This document shows, piece by piece, positions 49,761 to 62,101 of a DNA stretch of 64,000 nucleotides. The notes under the pieces were generated by a model. The model saw only the letters and a program-made list of their open reading frames with translations. It was not told the origin of the DNA and did not search any database. The DNA is taken from NCBI GenBank assembly GCA_963978895.1, contig OZ022246.1, positions 12,977,742 to 13,041,741 of the forward strand, written 5' to 3'. Each line of letters opens with the position of its first letter. Position 1 is the stretch's first letter. The position numbers were made by a program, and so were the translations under genes. This stretch comes from Erpobdella octoculata. Its lineage: Eukaryota > Annelida > Clitellata > Hirudinida > Erpobdellidae.

Positions 49761-49895
49761 AAGCTGATATTGTCTGTTGGTTACTACGTTGGTTTTTAAT
49801 GATAACATGCAGTTGAACAAAAAGCAGAATAATAAAAAATGACAAGACCGGCTCCGGCTCCGGCCACGGCCGGATTTTGAATTATGAATCCGGCC

Positions 49896-49904
<9 letters not shown>

Positions 49905-49928
<24 letters not shown>

Positions 49929-49970
49929 GATATATTTATATATATATATATGTGTGTGTGTGTGGATAGA
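49905..49970. repeat. Short (TA)n/(TG)n composite
   Basis: Two consecutive TATATA-TGTGTGTGTGTGTGGATA units. Confidence 0.9.
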
Positions 49971-50099
49971 TAATGTCCAACTCTGTACATTATTTTACAA
50001 ACGTTGGTTTAAAACAATATTTCTTGTTAATTTTATTGTTTTTCATTTCTTAGGGTTTAAAAACATTTTACACACCAACATTTAAACAAATAATTTTTT

Positions 50100-50280
50100 T
50101 GTCTAAAACGGATTTAATGTCACCCATCGAAGTACTAACCGAGCTAGACATTGCTTAATTTTTTTGATTGGACAATACGCGGTATTTTCAACAACAACAT
50201 TTGCGTTGAAACAACAGCAACAAACAAACAACATTGCAAATTAATATAAGGGTCCAAACGCATGGTTCAAGCAAGCAAAC
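50100..50280 (-). repeat. 5S rRNA-related SINE, copy 2
   Basis: Minus strand 50188-50119 reads TACCGCGTATTGTCCAATC, then TTAAGCAATGTCTAGCTCGG, then TTAGTACTTCGATGGGTGAC. It is more diverged than copy 1 in the first half but keeps TTAGTACTTCGATGGGTGA. Shared flank on the 5' side includes ACATTGCAAATTAATATAAG (plus-strand orientation). Confidence 0.72.
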
Positions 50281-51285
50281 CGGATAAAGTTAAAATTGAA
50301 GATTTAAAAAGAAAATTCCTATCATCTCTGAAACTATAACTGCTCAACGTTAATAGCGCAATTCGACAAAACCTGTACTAAACTATATTTCACTAAAAAT
50401 TGCATCTTGACAGCATTGACTAATATATTTGTTATAATACACAATTATCAACACATTTTTCATTGCTTAGGCAAGAACTAACAAGATAGCTGACTAATCT
50501 GAAAAATATAAAAAAAGGACAATATTTCATTACTAAACTTTCAAAAGTGCTTATCCATCCATCATCGGAGAACGTCATTGGTCAATAATTTGACGTGACA
50601 TTTACGTGACTCCGACCACTGAGAGTCACGCAAGAATGTCAAATATTGAAAGTAAAGACAACGATAATGGCGGTAATGCTCCTGATGATTGTTGTACTGC
50701 CTACGATGAAGATGATGGTAGTAGTAGTTACAAGACGATATATCAAGTGGCATTAATTCGGTGGAAGTCCAAGTTAATGTGACACCCCCAACTAAGAAAC
50801 TTTAAAAAAAAATGTTTTCATGGTTTTCTTATTGAATGTTCCAATTTCATTAGCAGAGATAAAGTAGCTCGTCACGTCGTTTTAAGGTTATTAAAACCAT
50901 TGAGGCCATGGTTTGTCACCGTTACCTCTTAATACTGACTGGCTGCACTGTGCCATGATAAAGGTGGAATAACTATGTATGATTAAATTGTACTGATGTT
51001 AGAAAGAGAACAAATGGTGGTTATAATAGTAATTTTAAAAGCTTTGTAAAGTATCAAAAAAAGGGAAAATAATGTCACCTTTTTTGATTTGTTAACAATA
51101 AATTAGAATAACAGTATTTTGAATATCAGTGAGTGAGTGAGTTGGCTGCAGTGATCACTAGGCTGTTATTATTAATATAAGAATATTTGTTTATGAATAT
51201 AATGCCAAAAATAAAAGATACGTTCAAAAGAGAAACTTCAAAAAGAATACAATTTTAGAATTCCAAAATGAACTAGTTAATAGAT
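50281..51285. other. AT-rich stretch, nothing assignable
   Basis: Small hairpin GTGACTC...GAGAGTCAC near 50608-50631. No gene. Confidence 0.5.
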
Positions 51286-51289
51286 AGCG

Positions 51290-52140
51290 ATGGCTACATA
51301 TTTCGGGTCTTGATCTTGATGACATGACAATATTTTCGAAAAACAATTATTGGATGTTTTGGATTCGTTTGTTCCAATCAAAAGTGTGCTATGCAAAACA
51401 TTATCAAAACCATGGCCATCACCAGGACTTGTGAATCTGAGACGTGAAAGAGATAGAGCTAGAAAATGTGGGAATCACAAACAATTGAAGAAGATGAGGA
51501 AGAAATGCACAAATATTGTAAGAAAAGAAACAATTCAAAATAATGCTAAAAATATTTGCCAATCTAAATAATATATATATCAAAGAATTTGGATGAATTG
51601 TTTGATATATATAATATTCAAAAATGAATTGTTGAAAAAATAACATGATCACAACTCTCTAAATACCTGGAACATTTACAAAAACTGCCAGCCCATCAAC
51701 GTGGTTGCAAAATAGATAGATCTACCTCCTCCGCGCTATTAAGTGCATCTTATAATTGAAAAACGTTTTTACAGCATCTTAAGTTTACAGGAGTCCAAAT
51801 TGTGAATTTTGAAGATTTTTGTCTCAGAAAAAAAATTCAGTACAATTGGGAAGTCTGCAGAGTCCAAAACTATCCATGTAACATTTTAGTGATTTGACCA
51901 TTGAACATTTAGAAAACAGTAAACTACTGTTTAATTTTGAAAAAACTAAATAGTTATTTACAAAACTGCTAGACCAGAATCTTATAAATTATTGGTGAAC
52001 TGTAGTTGCAAAAAAAACTTTTTTGGGATTGTCTGTTTCTAGCAACTCTAGCTGGAATAAACACATTTCTAACTTACTTCTAGACTTGAGTGGTTAAGTA
52101 TTTTTGGGCAAGCAATAAAAAGTAAGTTTCAAAAATTTTT
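51290..52140 (+). pseudogene. LINE ORF2 relic (linker to RT C-terminus)
   Basis: 51330-51571 reads LLDVLDSFVPIKS, then SKPWPSPGLVNLRRERDRARK and KMRKKCTNIVRKE. This is the linker between endonuclease and RT in CR1/Jockey-like ORF2, usually 'LD..aPlk...PW.t.el...r.RdrA'. Around 51920-52110 the frame contains FEKTK and FLGLSVSSNSSWNKHISNL, which corresponds to 'FNxxKTxxxxF...FLGxxxxxxLSWxxHI' after RT motif C. The RT core between them is deleted or unreadable. Confidence 0.65.
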
Positions 52141-52202
52141 GGGAAAAGTATCTCTGACTACCGCCCCCCACTTCATCAGGTTATAATGAAAACACAAAAC
52201 GT

Positions 52203-52495
52203 TTATTTAAAGTTGCACTATGTTTCGGACGAAACCTCAAAGCCACTGACTATAAAGGCAATGTTAAAAAGATTTAGAAAAGAGAAAAGTCTTGAGAAAA
52301 CTGCGGAACTCCGTCTTAGAAGCTGCTGCTTTTATCGTAGACGGAAAGCTGTTTCAAATCATGGGCTCGATAACGCTGAAACCTCTGTCACCAAGCCTCC
52401 TGCACCGAGAGGATGGTACCAGAATATCTTTTGTGGATGATAATTTCAGTCTCTGGCGTTTAAGTCATTTTAGGAAAAAACGGTTTTTTTTTTAA
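52203..52495 (+). pseudogene. Unrecognised coding relic in first tandem unit
   Basis: One frame gives LHYVSDETSKPLTIKAMLKRFRKEKSLEKTAELRLRS; after about 52320 the better frame is EAAAFIVDGKLFQIMGSITLKPLSPSLLHREDGTRISFVDDNFSLWRLSHFRKK. One frameshift would join them. The text looks protein-like but I do not recognise a family. An identical pair lies in the second unit (52987-53279). Confidence 0.35.
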
Positions 52496-53780
52496 ATTGG
52501 TATATTGGATTTCAATATTTTTGGGACAAACGCCAGCCTTGCCTCCCCCCACCGCATAAACTTCCACTACGCCTATGCCTGGATGTATATACTGATCCAA
52601 CAGAAGAATGGGATGATGGTAGATATTTTTGTATAAAACATCAATGTTCTTCAAAAAAAGCTGAATGAAGCCGCAAACGTTGCACTTAATCTGCGTTTAA
52701 TAGAATTGCTACTACCCTTAAGGCGAGTTGAAAAAAATGTTGCGGAGGAGAGCAGGAAAGGGCAAAAATCCAAGCTGCGCCATTGAAAAGGTTCTTTTAT
52801 AACATAATTAATAACTGAAATGGTGATTATATTGATTACAAAATTATTACTTGTTTTTTTTTAATTTAAATTGATTATGAGGATTATAATGATTATAAAT
52901 TATCTAAAAACACTGTTTTTCAGACGTTAAATGAGAAATAATTAAGTAATTAAATAAGAGACAATTTATGTAATAACACAGTTCTTATTTCAGAAATTGC
53001 ACTATGTTTCGGACGAAACCTCAAAGCCACTGACTATAAAGGCAATGTTAAAAAGATTTAGAAAAGAGAAAAGTCTTGAGAAAACTGCGGAACTCCGTCT
53101 TAGAAGCTGCTGCTTTTATCGTAGACGGAAAGCTGTTTCAAATCATGGGCTCGATAACGCTGAAACCTCTGTCACCAAGCCTCCTGCACCGAGAGGATGG
53201 TACCAGAATATCTTTTGTGGATGATAATTTCAGTCTCTGGCGTTTAAGTCATTTTAGGAAAAAACGGTTTTTTTTTTAAATTGGTATATTGGATTTCAAT
53301 ATTTTTGGGACAAACGCCAGCCTTGCCTCCCCCCACCGCATAAACTTCCACTACGCCTATGCCTGGATGTATATACTGATCCAACAGAAGAATGGGATGA
53401 TGGTAGATATTTTTGTATAAAACATCAATGTTCTTCAAAAAAAGCTGAATGAAGCCGCAAACGTTGCACTTAATCTGCGTTTAATAGAATTGCTACTACC
53501 CTTAAGGCGAGTTGAAAAAAATGTTGCGGAGGAGAGCAGGAAAGGGCAAAAATCCAAGCTGCGCCATTGAAAAGGTTCTTTTATAACATAATTAATAACT
53601 GAAATGGTGATTATATTGATTACAAAATTATTACTTGTTTTTTTTTAATTTAAATTGATTATGAGGATTATAATGATTATAAATTATCTAAAAACACTGT
53701 TTTTCAGACGTTAAATGAGAAATAATTAAGTAATTAAATAAGAGACAATTTATGTAATAACACAGTTCTTATTTCAGAAA
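52213..53780. repeat. 784-bp exact-looking tandem duplication
   Basis: Units 52213-52996 and 52997-53780 appear identical throughout, including homopolymers (TTTTTTTTTTAAATTGG, CCTCCCCCCACC) and all ORF shadows. Very recent duplication or an assembly artefact. Confidence 0.92.
52987..53279 (+). pseudogene. Unrecognised coding relic in second tandem unit
   Basis: Identical copy of the 52203-52495 relic, including the frameshift. Confidence 0.35.
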
Positions 53781-54955
53781 TTACTACAAATTTCAATTTT
53801 AAAAAAGTTTCAGTAAAAGGAGAAACCAGTCGTGCATCTGCGATACGAAAAGTTCTGTAATTGAATCAGAATTAAATGCGTTCAAGGTCAATGATTTCAA
53901 CAAGAAAACAATAAATTAGCAGCTTTATAAGTAAGCTTCCTGTCTACTCAATTAAAGACGGGATGTAGTCAAAGTCTGATGAAATGACGAATAGTTTGCT
54001 GTGACGTTCGTAAAAAAAGAAAGATTGAGTGTGGTGCCACGATAAAGCAACATCCAGTAAGTCCAGCAATCATTTGTTATCGTCCAAGGCACATTGTCTC
54101 AATACTTCAAGGTCATTTTTACTCAGCTAACAACGAACAATCATTCAGGTTGATTGATTGAAACGAACACATGAGGTCAGTAGTATTTTATACGTAGCAT
54201 CTGCTGTTGCATTCCCATGCTGGGTTTTTTTCCTTGTTTACAATTTCGACTTGATGTTTGATTATTGCATTATTGAAGGTTTATAATTATTATTTGTTTA
54301 TTTGTTCAAAACATTAATTTGAATAATGAAATTAACGCACTTCTAAGTTTTATTTGATTTCAAAATTTATGAGTGCTAATTTTTTTAATAATTCACACTT
54401 GTGCTTTTCCGACATTTGATTGGTCAAGCTTTGAAATTGGTTTTTGAACCTACAAAAAACGGGTTGATTTGTTCAAAATGTCCAAGTTTAATAATTCAAT
54501 CAATGTTTATTTATTTTCATTTTTGTGAAAAAAAAATAGAAACAGAAGTGAGCATATTGACAGGAAGAAAATAAAACAAAAATAGGCAGCTGATAGAAGC
54601 AAACCGAAACAAAATTGCAAAATTAAATAAAAAAAACTGAAACACCTAAGTTTATAAAAATAAAATTGATGGAATGAAGAAGATGTTTGATCAAAAAAAC
54701 CTGCTTTTCACATAAGGCAGCCATGTTGTTTATGCTTTTCAGGTTGTTTATGATGTACGCTTTGTTTATGCGGGTTGATACAACAAACTCAACTTCCGTT
54801 AACTGTAAGCCTGTTGAGCAGAACATCGATAAAACAGAGAATATGACGAAGAACCGAATAAGCTTAATACCAATGACATAAAAGTCTTCCATAAAGCAGC
54901 AATTATTTAAGTTACCGTATTCAACCGGCCTTACTTAGTTTATTCAGCCTGTTTC
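53781..54955. other. AT-rich stretch, nothing assignable
   Basis: Short ORFs on both strands have no recognisable domain. Confidence 0.45.
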
Positions 54956-54959
54956 GTCA

Positions 54960-55250
<291 letters not shown>

Positions 55251-55251
55251 C

Positions 55252-55378
55252 CGTCATTTCATCATAACAGTCGCTCGCACCGAAGCGTGAGAGCAAGCGG
55301 GGAAGGAAACGGGGGCAAGAGAGAAAAACGATTGACAAACCTTTAAAAACCCTTGGGCAACGCCGGGTACTTCGCTAG
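55252..55378 (+). mobile_element. Helitron-like 3' terminus, copy T5
   Basis: TTCATCATAACAGTCGCTCGCACCGAAG, purine tract (GAGCAAGCGGGGAAGGAAACGG), AAACCTTTAAAAACCC, hairpin around TTGGGCAACGCCGGG, then CTAG (55375-55378) and T. The first 30 bp also occur inverted at 61184-61212, next to another GAT array. Confidence 0.6.
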
Positions 55379-55379
55379 T

Positions 55380-55745
55380 CATATCATAATTATTGTCGTC
55401 ATCATCATCATCACCATAATCATATAAGAATTATTGCCGTCATCATCATCCCCATAATCATATCATCATTATTGTCATTATCATCATCATCATGATCACC
55501 ATAATCATTTAATCATTATTGTCATTATCATCATCATCACCATAATCATATCATCATTATTGTTGTCATCGTCATTAGTCAATGTCATCATCAGCATACC
55601 ATAATCATATCATCATTAATGTCATCATCATCATACCATAATCATATCTTCATCAATGTCATCATCATCACCACCATAATCTTATCGTCATCAATGTCAT
55701 CATCATCATCATCACCATAATCATATCATAATTATTGTTGTCATC
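55380..55745. repeat. Degenerate ATC-rich satellite-like stretch
   Basis: Repeats of CATCATCATCACCATAATCATATCATCATTATTGTC type, period about 50-60 bp, decaying to the right. Confidence 0.8.
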
Positions 55746-57976
55746 GTCATTAGTCAGCGCCACAACCTTCTATTGAAATTAGATTAATAATGCAAGTTCT
55801 TAGATTACTTCAGTAATATTAATGAAAGAACGATGTGTTCATGTGAATGAGATTTATTTGGTGTCAATAGAAGAAAGTGTCAGCAAATGTTATTAATTAT
55901 TAACAATTTATACATTTCCTACTTCTACACTGAGATATGGAAACATGGAAAGTAAATAACATTAGTGATAATGATGCTGATAATAATGATGATGGAGGTA
56001 GTAGGCGTGTTAATGAATATAAAAAAATCAATTTATGTAAAACAATTTAAAGGAAAATATTTTTTTATGTTTTTTCATTTTATATTTTAAGTTATGGGCT
56101 AATAGTATTTGTTTTATAAGTAGTAAAAACATGTTTGCTGGGTCCTGTTTTTTATGCAAATATTTCAGCTTACTTCAAGTTAAAATATATATATTTTATA
56201 ATATTATATTCAAACTATATGTCACTAAAAATCTATTTATATAAAACCAGATTATTATAAATTATTCCAAAATTTCTCAGCCGGGATTTGAACCGCGCTA
56301 CGTTACACGACTGGCGGGAATGCAAAACACTCTAAATTTATGACTTTATGATTATTCATAAATATATGCCATATTGAATTATTATTTTCAAGAACTAGAG
56401 GTCAGACGTTTTATTAAAATTTCATAGGTTGAAAAGTCAATTAATTTTTTTAAGTAACTTCAAAATTTAAATGCCGAACCTAAGCTACAAAACCATGAAT
56501 GAAATCTAACAAATATAGCAAGACTTTAAAAGCGTTCAACGTGAATGAAATTTTACTAATATTTTTAAGTTTTAATAAACTAACCAATGGTGAATAAATT
56601 GCCATATCAATTACTGGTACAAATTTCAACCCGTCCGGATAAGTTGAAGTAGTCGGAACAGCTGTCAATAGATCTTATTGACACCGCCACACATACTCCT
56701 ATAATGAGTAAAATTTGAAAAAAAATTTTTAAACAATAACGGCAGGGTAGGGTAGGGTATTGATGATGATTTGAAATTTAAAAAAAACACCTAAGATTAA
56801 ATAATTCAAAAGTTTGAAATTTTCAAAGTTCAATTGAAAAGCTAAAAATAAAACAGAAACCAAAATTATTAATTGTTTGACATTTTTTTCTTTTTTTTCA
56901 CCGAAAAGCTTTCACAAAGAAATACAATTTGTTTTTAAGATAAAAAAAATAATTCAAAAAATTTACTTTCAAAATTGAAAAAAAAAATTCAGTTTCAAAT
57001 GTCGCCATTTTTCTCTAATTTTGGCGAAAAAAACAACGGTACAACCAAATTGCGTTTCCACAATTTCGTTTCATTCACTAAATTTCTTCTGTCACACTGT
57101 AACCCATGTGCTGTTCAGCATTTATTAGTTCTGTTTATCGCATGCACGCGTGGAAGTGTTGCTATCTGGATAAATTGCTTACCCGTGTAAGCGTGTTTTA
57201 GGGGTGCTATTCAATCGCTTGATACATTGGTGCTATCCAATCGTTTGATACATTGCTTGTAGATGGAAAAACCAACAAAACAAAAACATATGACGTAGGG
57301 GCGTGTGGAATGGGTATTCAACCTTCAAACAGAAGAAAGAGAAAATGGAGTAGTAATTTTAGTATAAATAGTATAAGTGAAAAAAAAGATAAATAAGAAA
57401 GATAAAAAAAGAGAGACGTATAAATGGAGAGAGAAAAAAAGAAAGAGAAAGAGAAAAAGCAATAAAGCGAAAGTGTCGTTATTCAGGGTAGGTCACAAAT
57501 GTGTTTCTTTGATTCATAAGATATAATTTAAGAGTAACATATTTTCCTTTTCACCTCTCTCGATATATATTGCTACTGCAAAGATCCAGGAGTATACAAT
57601 TCTTTCTCATAATACAAATGTATACCTTTCTAGTTGCTGCAAAGAGCAAGGATAAAGCATTGCGTTTTATCTATGTTGCTTTTATTCTGATATAAATTGT
57701 ATTTTGATACAATTTTTGCACAAAATTAAATCATTTCATAGTTGATTGTATGTGTTGCGTGATGGTGAAGACGTTTTTGCTGTGCATTTTGTTGTTGTAG
57801 TGTTAATGCTAATGATATTCAGTTTGTTTGAGTTTGTATACGAACTGTTTTGATTTGTTCGTTATAGTTTTGAGGAAATGGAACGTTTAACCTCGAACGT
57901 TTTATCGCCAGCCGTTTCGCCTCTGAAGATAATGATACACGATACAAGCATTAAATGTTTATTTATAATATTTCTA
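55746..57976. other. AT-rich stretch with one tRNA-like relic
   Basis: A minus-strand box B GGTTCAAATCC at about 56284-56294 is preceded by a tRNA-like anticodon-arm but no box A (56273-56340). 57355-57470 is purine-rich (GAGA/AAAG). No gene supported. Confidence 0.4.
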
Positions 57977-58310
57977 ACGGGGTACCCGGCGTTGCCCGGA
58001 ATTTTTAGAGGTTTTTCTATTGTTTGTCTCTCTTGTTCCCGTTTCCTTTCTCGCTTGTTTTCGCGCTCCCGCTGGTTTTCCTGCTCTTTTTTGTTCTCCC
58101 GCTTCCTCTTCCTTTCCCGCTTAATTTCTCGTTCCCGCTTTATTTTCCGTTCAGGATCCCGTTCGCTCTCCTGCTCCCACTTGCTTCACCGCTCATTTTC
58201 TTCTTCCACTCTCTTCTAACTTTTTTAGCCTATAAAACGTTAAATAGATTTGCTAAAAGTTGCTTGAAACCTTCAAACTCTGTTACGTAAACTAAATTTG
58301 AATTGTTAAC
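57977..58310 (-). mobile_element. Helitron-like 3' terminus, copy T6
   Basis: Minus strand: TTACGTAACAGAG..., AAAGTTAGAAGAG, GAGCGGTGAAGCAAG-type purine tract, AAACCTCTAAAAATTCC, CGGGCAACGCCGGG hairpin, ACCCCG spacer, and a mutated terminus (GTTAG in place of CTAG). Shares 100 bp beyond the purine tract with copy T3. Confidence 0.55.
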
Positions 58311-58635
58311 CAATACCTTTTGATGTTCGTACATAAAAACATTTGGCCTGGAAAGATTTTTGGTTATAAAAAACTGGAAAAAAAATTAAATTAATACAGT
58401 AAACAACATTAATCATTTTTTATGTTTTTCTGACTGGTTACAATGTTTCTTATAATTGCATAAGGATAGGCTTAATGAAAGTTGACTTTGTTAAGTAATT
58501 AAACCAGGTATCAGCGTTCCAGATTGAGCCAGTGAGTGAATGAGGCTGGGAGATTATATAAGTATAAACAATAACCGTTCTTTTAAAATTGAATCGTCAC
58601 CTAAAAGCGCTACACAAAGCTCTATCATACATGAA

Positions 58636-58671
58636 ACCATAGATATCTTGATATATCATGATATCTATGGT
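58636..58671. repeat. 36-bp near-perfect palindrome
   Basis: ACCATAGATATC (58636-58647) and GATATCTATGGT (58660-58671) surround TGATATATCA, itself a palindrome; only two central mismatches. Core CCATAGATATC also occurs in the palindrome at 32425. Confidence 0.85.
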
Positions 58672-58893
58672 GAAAACAACTTGACAGATAGCAATAAAAC
58701 ATTATTTGACGTTGAGTAATAACATTAATACGTTATTTTACTTTTAGTAATGTTACGTTGCGGTAAGTTGTCAGCTCCTGGTGTCATTTTATAGGTTTTC
58801 CGTACAACCTACGAGTTATTGCATGCCATTAAACAGATCCGTTTGCAATTAAGATCCGTGCGAAGAGAAAGAAACAGGAAGAGAGTTATGTTG

Positions 58894-59390
58894 GGGTGAA
58901 ATTGTATTTGGATGAAATTGTATTTGGATAAAGTTGTATTTGGATGAAATTGTATTTGGATAAAATTGTATTTAGATGAAAGTGTATTTAGATGAAACTG
59001 TATTTGGATGAAATTGTATTTGGATGAAATTGTATTTGGATGAAATTGTATTTGGATGAAATAATATTTGGTTAAAATTGTATTTGGATGAAATTGTATT
59101 TGGATGAAATTGTATTTGGATAAAGTTGTATTTGGATGAAATTGTATTTGGATAAAATTGTATTTAGATGAAAGTGTATTTGGATGAAATTGTATTTGGA
59201 TGAAATTGTATTTGGATGAAATTATATTTGGTTAAAATTGTATTTGGATGAAATTGTATTTGGATGAAATTGTATTTGGATGAAATTGTATTTGGATAAA
59301 ATTGTATTTTTAAGGAATTGAATTTGGATGAAATTGTATTTGGATAAAATTGTATTTGGGTGAAATTGTAGTTGGTTGAAATTGTATTGG
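58894..59390. repeat. 16-bp minisatellite (GGATGAAATTGTATTT)n
   Basis: About 30 units of GGATGAAATTGTATTT with variants GGATAAAATTG and GATGAAAGTG. A higher-order duplication is visible: the variant series at 58905-59075 is repeated at about 59092-59240. Confidence 0.95.
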
Positions 59391-60290
59391 CGAGGCTGTG
59401 TGGTGGAGGCTTTTTGGGTTGGAATTATATTGAGGTAGAATTGTTTTGAGGTTAAACTTAAATAGTGTTGTGGTGAAATTTAGATTTAGATTAGATTTGC
59501 AATAGGGTGGAGTTATTCTAAAATAGCATGGGAATGAAAGCAAACAGAAATATCTAAATTGAAAATAAGTCATAATTTATTCTACTTATATGTTTATAAA
59601 AACATTAATAACTTTCAATTAGTTTTTCTAATAATGATAGTAATAATAATGTAATTATTTGTTTACTTTTATATAATTTTGTGTGTGCGCAAGTCAGGTA
59701 GATGCGCATTGATTAGCTGAAATATAATTTTGTGCCACTTTGAATATCTTTTGTTATCTCTGTATGACAAGTATCAATAAAAAGCCGGTCTTTCAAGAGA
59801 ACTGTAAAGAAAAATAAAAAGATAGAGAACTGAAAAATTAAGACAAAAAAACAGTAAATAGTTCTTGAAAAAGTAGATGTGGTGATGTGAATAATCTATA
59901 AACGGAACGCAATTTTGATTCCAATGAGTATACAAAACGCAATAAGTTCATAGAAAACGCCTTGCCCAATTTAAAATAATATACAGGTCCTGGAAACCAA
60001 ATTATCTTTTGAGTAGATACTAAATACTAATTTTTACATCTGTAGCACTCACAGTTTTTGAGTAGCAGTTATTCTAAAAATCAAATAATTCTATTTTCCA
60101 CCCCACATTTGAGGTTCTGGAAACCAAATTTAAAAAAAAAATGATGAAACACCTGTCTTCTTATTTTTAAGAAAAATCTAAATTCAAAATTTCAAAACTT
60201 TCTTTTTTTTGGTTTTCGAAATATGCGTTGTTTTAGAAAAAAAAACTTGTTTCCTGTTTCATCCGCTTTTTTCAAAATTTTCAAAAACCC
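59391..60290. other. AT-rich stretch, nothing assignable
   Basis: No gene. Two related segments containing GG.CCTGGAAACCAAAT lie near 59984-60002 and 60110-60130. Confidence 0.45.
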
Positions 60291-60294
60291 TTTC

Positions 60295-60432
60295 TTAGTG
60301 GTTGCTTACACTATAAAAGTAATATAAGTTCCAAATTTCACGTTCTTAGGATCATGCATTTTAGCTCGGCGTTGATTATCAGTCAGTCAGTCAGACAGTC
60401 TTCTTTTCATGTTCTTTTATATAAATAGATAA
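60295..60432 (-). mobile_element. Helitron-like 5' terminal region (copy c)
   Basis: Minus strand: TCTATTTATATAAAAGAACATG (preceded by A), GTCTGACTGACTGACTGAT, CAACGCCGAGCTAAAATGC, then GTGAAATTTGGAAC. TC at the start after A, an AT-rich lead and the later AAATTTGG are typical Helitron 5' features. No matching 3' end beside it. Confidence 0.5.
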
Positions 60433-61183
60433 TATAAGGGTATTTTTTATGTTTAATGATTGCTTTTAGTCATATCAGAGGCTCTTTTGAATTATGCTGT
60501 GATCAACTGAAATTAATTGTGTAAAAAACGACAAAATATTTAATTAATATTATTAAATTAAACAATTATATTATATTTTCAGTATATTTAAGATATTTGA
60601 AATAACCGTTGTACTAAGCTGAGATTTATTTTAATTTTTTAAACCAGATCAATAAAAATGTATGAAAATCAACATTTATTGAAAGCTTGAATAATTAAAA
60701 TATACAAGTTTGAAAATATCACTCTAATTTAAATGTTTTTTAAGTTCTTTTACTCTCGATTTTACAAGTTATTTTAAAATATTATAACAAGTAAAGCAAA
60801 ATAAAATAAAATAATATAGTTTGTCATATTAAATGAATTTAAAAAAATTAAGTAATTAAACATATATATTTTTTATTATATTTATCCGATAAGCATTTAA
60901 TTAAGTATAGTATCTTATTGAAATGGTTAAAAATGAAACCAGTAAAGTAATTAAAACTGTAAAAGAATTTGAGAGAAAACCACTTTTGACGTCCAAAACA
61001 ACAACAAAAAGACATTTTATTTTATTTTTCTAACACCAGCACTGACAAATGATGCAATCGACTGCAACAATAACTCAACGAACAGGACCAATCCGAGTTT
61101 GGGGCGGCAGGGTCAACTGTGACCACCCCGTCAGAAATTTATGACAATTTTGAGGAGGTGTCCCGAAATAAACTTTCCTGGAA
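60433..61183. other. AT-rich stretch, nothing assignable
   Basis: Only a GC-richer block at about 61080-61190 stands out; it leads into the 61184 repeat shared with 55252-55283. Confidence 0.45.
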
Positions 61184-61212
61184 GTCGGTGCGAGCGACAG
61201 TTATGATGAAAT

Positions 61213-61213
61213 G

Positions 61214-61284
<71 letters not shown>
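61213..61284. repeat. (ATG)n array
   Basis: Pure ATG/GAT array directly abutting the Gypsy LTR at 61285. Flanked on the left by GTCGGTGCGAGCGACAGTTA, shared with copy T5. Confidence 0.95.
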
Positions 61285-61285
<1 letters not shown>

Positions 61286-61680
61286 GTCACGCCCGCGTAA
61301 ACGCAGGTGCGTGCCTGGATCTATACTTTGGGATTTCCGGCGGAGGTGATAAAAAGGAGTATTGCACCACGTTGCGTGTTCGGATTGTTGCGCGAATATT
61401 TGAACGTTTTAGCCTGTAGCCTGTAGCCTGGAGGGCTTGTATATATAAGGCTGTCGCGATCTACTTCTTCCCTTCGGGTTTCCTGTTCGCCATTGTTTGA
61501 TCGACGTTGAAACTGTTTTATATCTGTTCGTTTTCGTGGTGATAGTTTTTCGATAATCTTGCTTGGTATTCGATAAATAAAACAATATATACTAATAAAG
61601 AGTGTCTTTAACTTTATTTCGACTTAAATTTTCTCCAGTTCTGTTTGAATATCGACTATCGCAAAGGCGAAGTCGTGACA
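61285..61680 (+). repeat. Gypsy 5' LTR, 396 bp
   Basis: Perfect terminal inverted hexamers TGTCAC (61285-61290) and GTGACA (61675-61680). TATATAAGG promoter at 61442-61450, followed by a CT-rich start region. AATAAA at 61576-61581. Confidence 0.85.
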
Positions 61681-61689
61681 GAGTATTTT

Positions 61690-61707
61690 TGGTGGCAGCG
61701 GTGGGAT
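61690..61707 (+). promoter_or_regulatory. Primer-binding site for tRNA-Leu
   Basis: TGGTGGCAGCGGTGGGAT is an 18-nt exact complement of the 3' end of metazoan tRNA-Leu (AAG/TAG type) including CCA, nine bases after the LTR. The tRNA sequence is from memory. Confidence 0.8.
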
Positions 61708-62101
61708 AGTCAGTCGATACACCGATCAGTTTTGGGTGAGATTCGTCCTGGGCGATAGAGTTCATCGAGTTGGTGAAGTTCTATCGAGTTTGGTGATCTA
61801 ACGACTTTGGCGGTATCCAGTGGTTTTGGCGGAGTCAGCGGGATTCGACCGGGATCTGCAAAACCGACCAGGGATTCGACGCAAATCGACCAGATCAAGG
61901 AGGATCCTCACCGCAAGATCGACGATTGACGATTCAGTGCTGGAGAAAGAGTCCGGACAGTTTCAGACCGTTCAGTTCGATCACGTGGCGACATCCATTT
62001 CGCAAGGAGGGCCGATCCACATCTCAGGTTAGAGATTTTATCGTTGCCGGATTGCCCAGTTAGGTTTTTCTTTCTTTTTCTGTGTAGTAGGTTTCATAAA
62101 T

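Noticed and set aside
57925..57960. Hammerhead-like CTGAAGATAATG
   Set aside because: No GAAAC and no closing stems.
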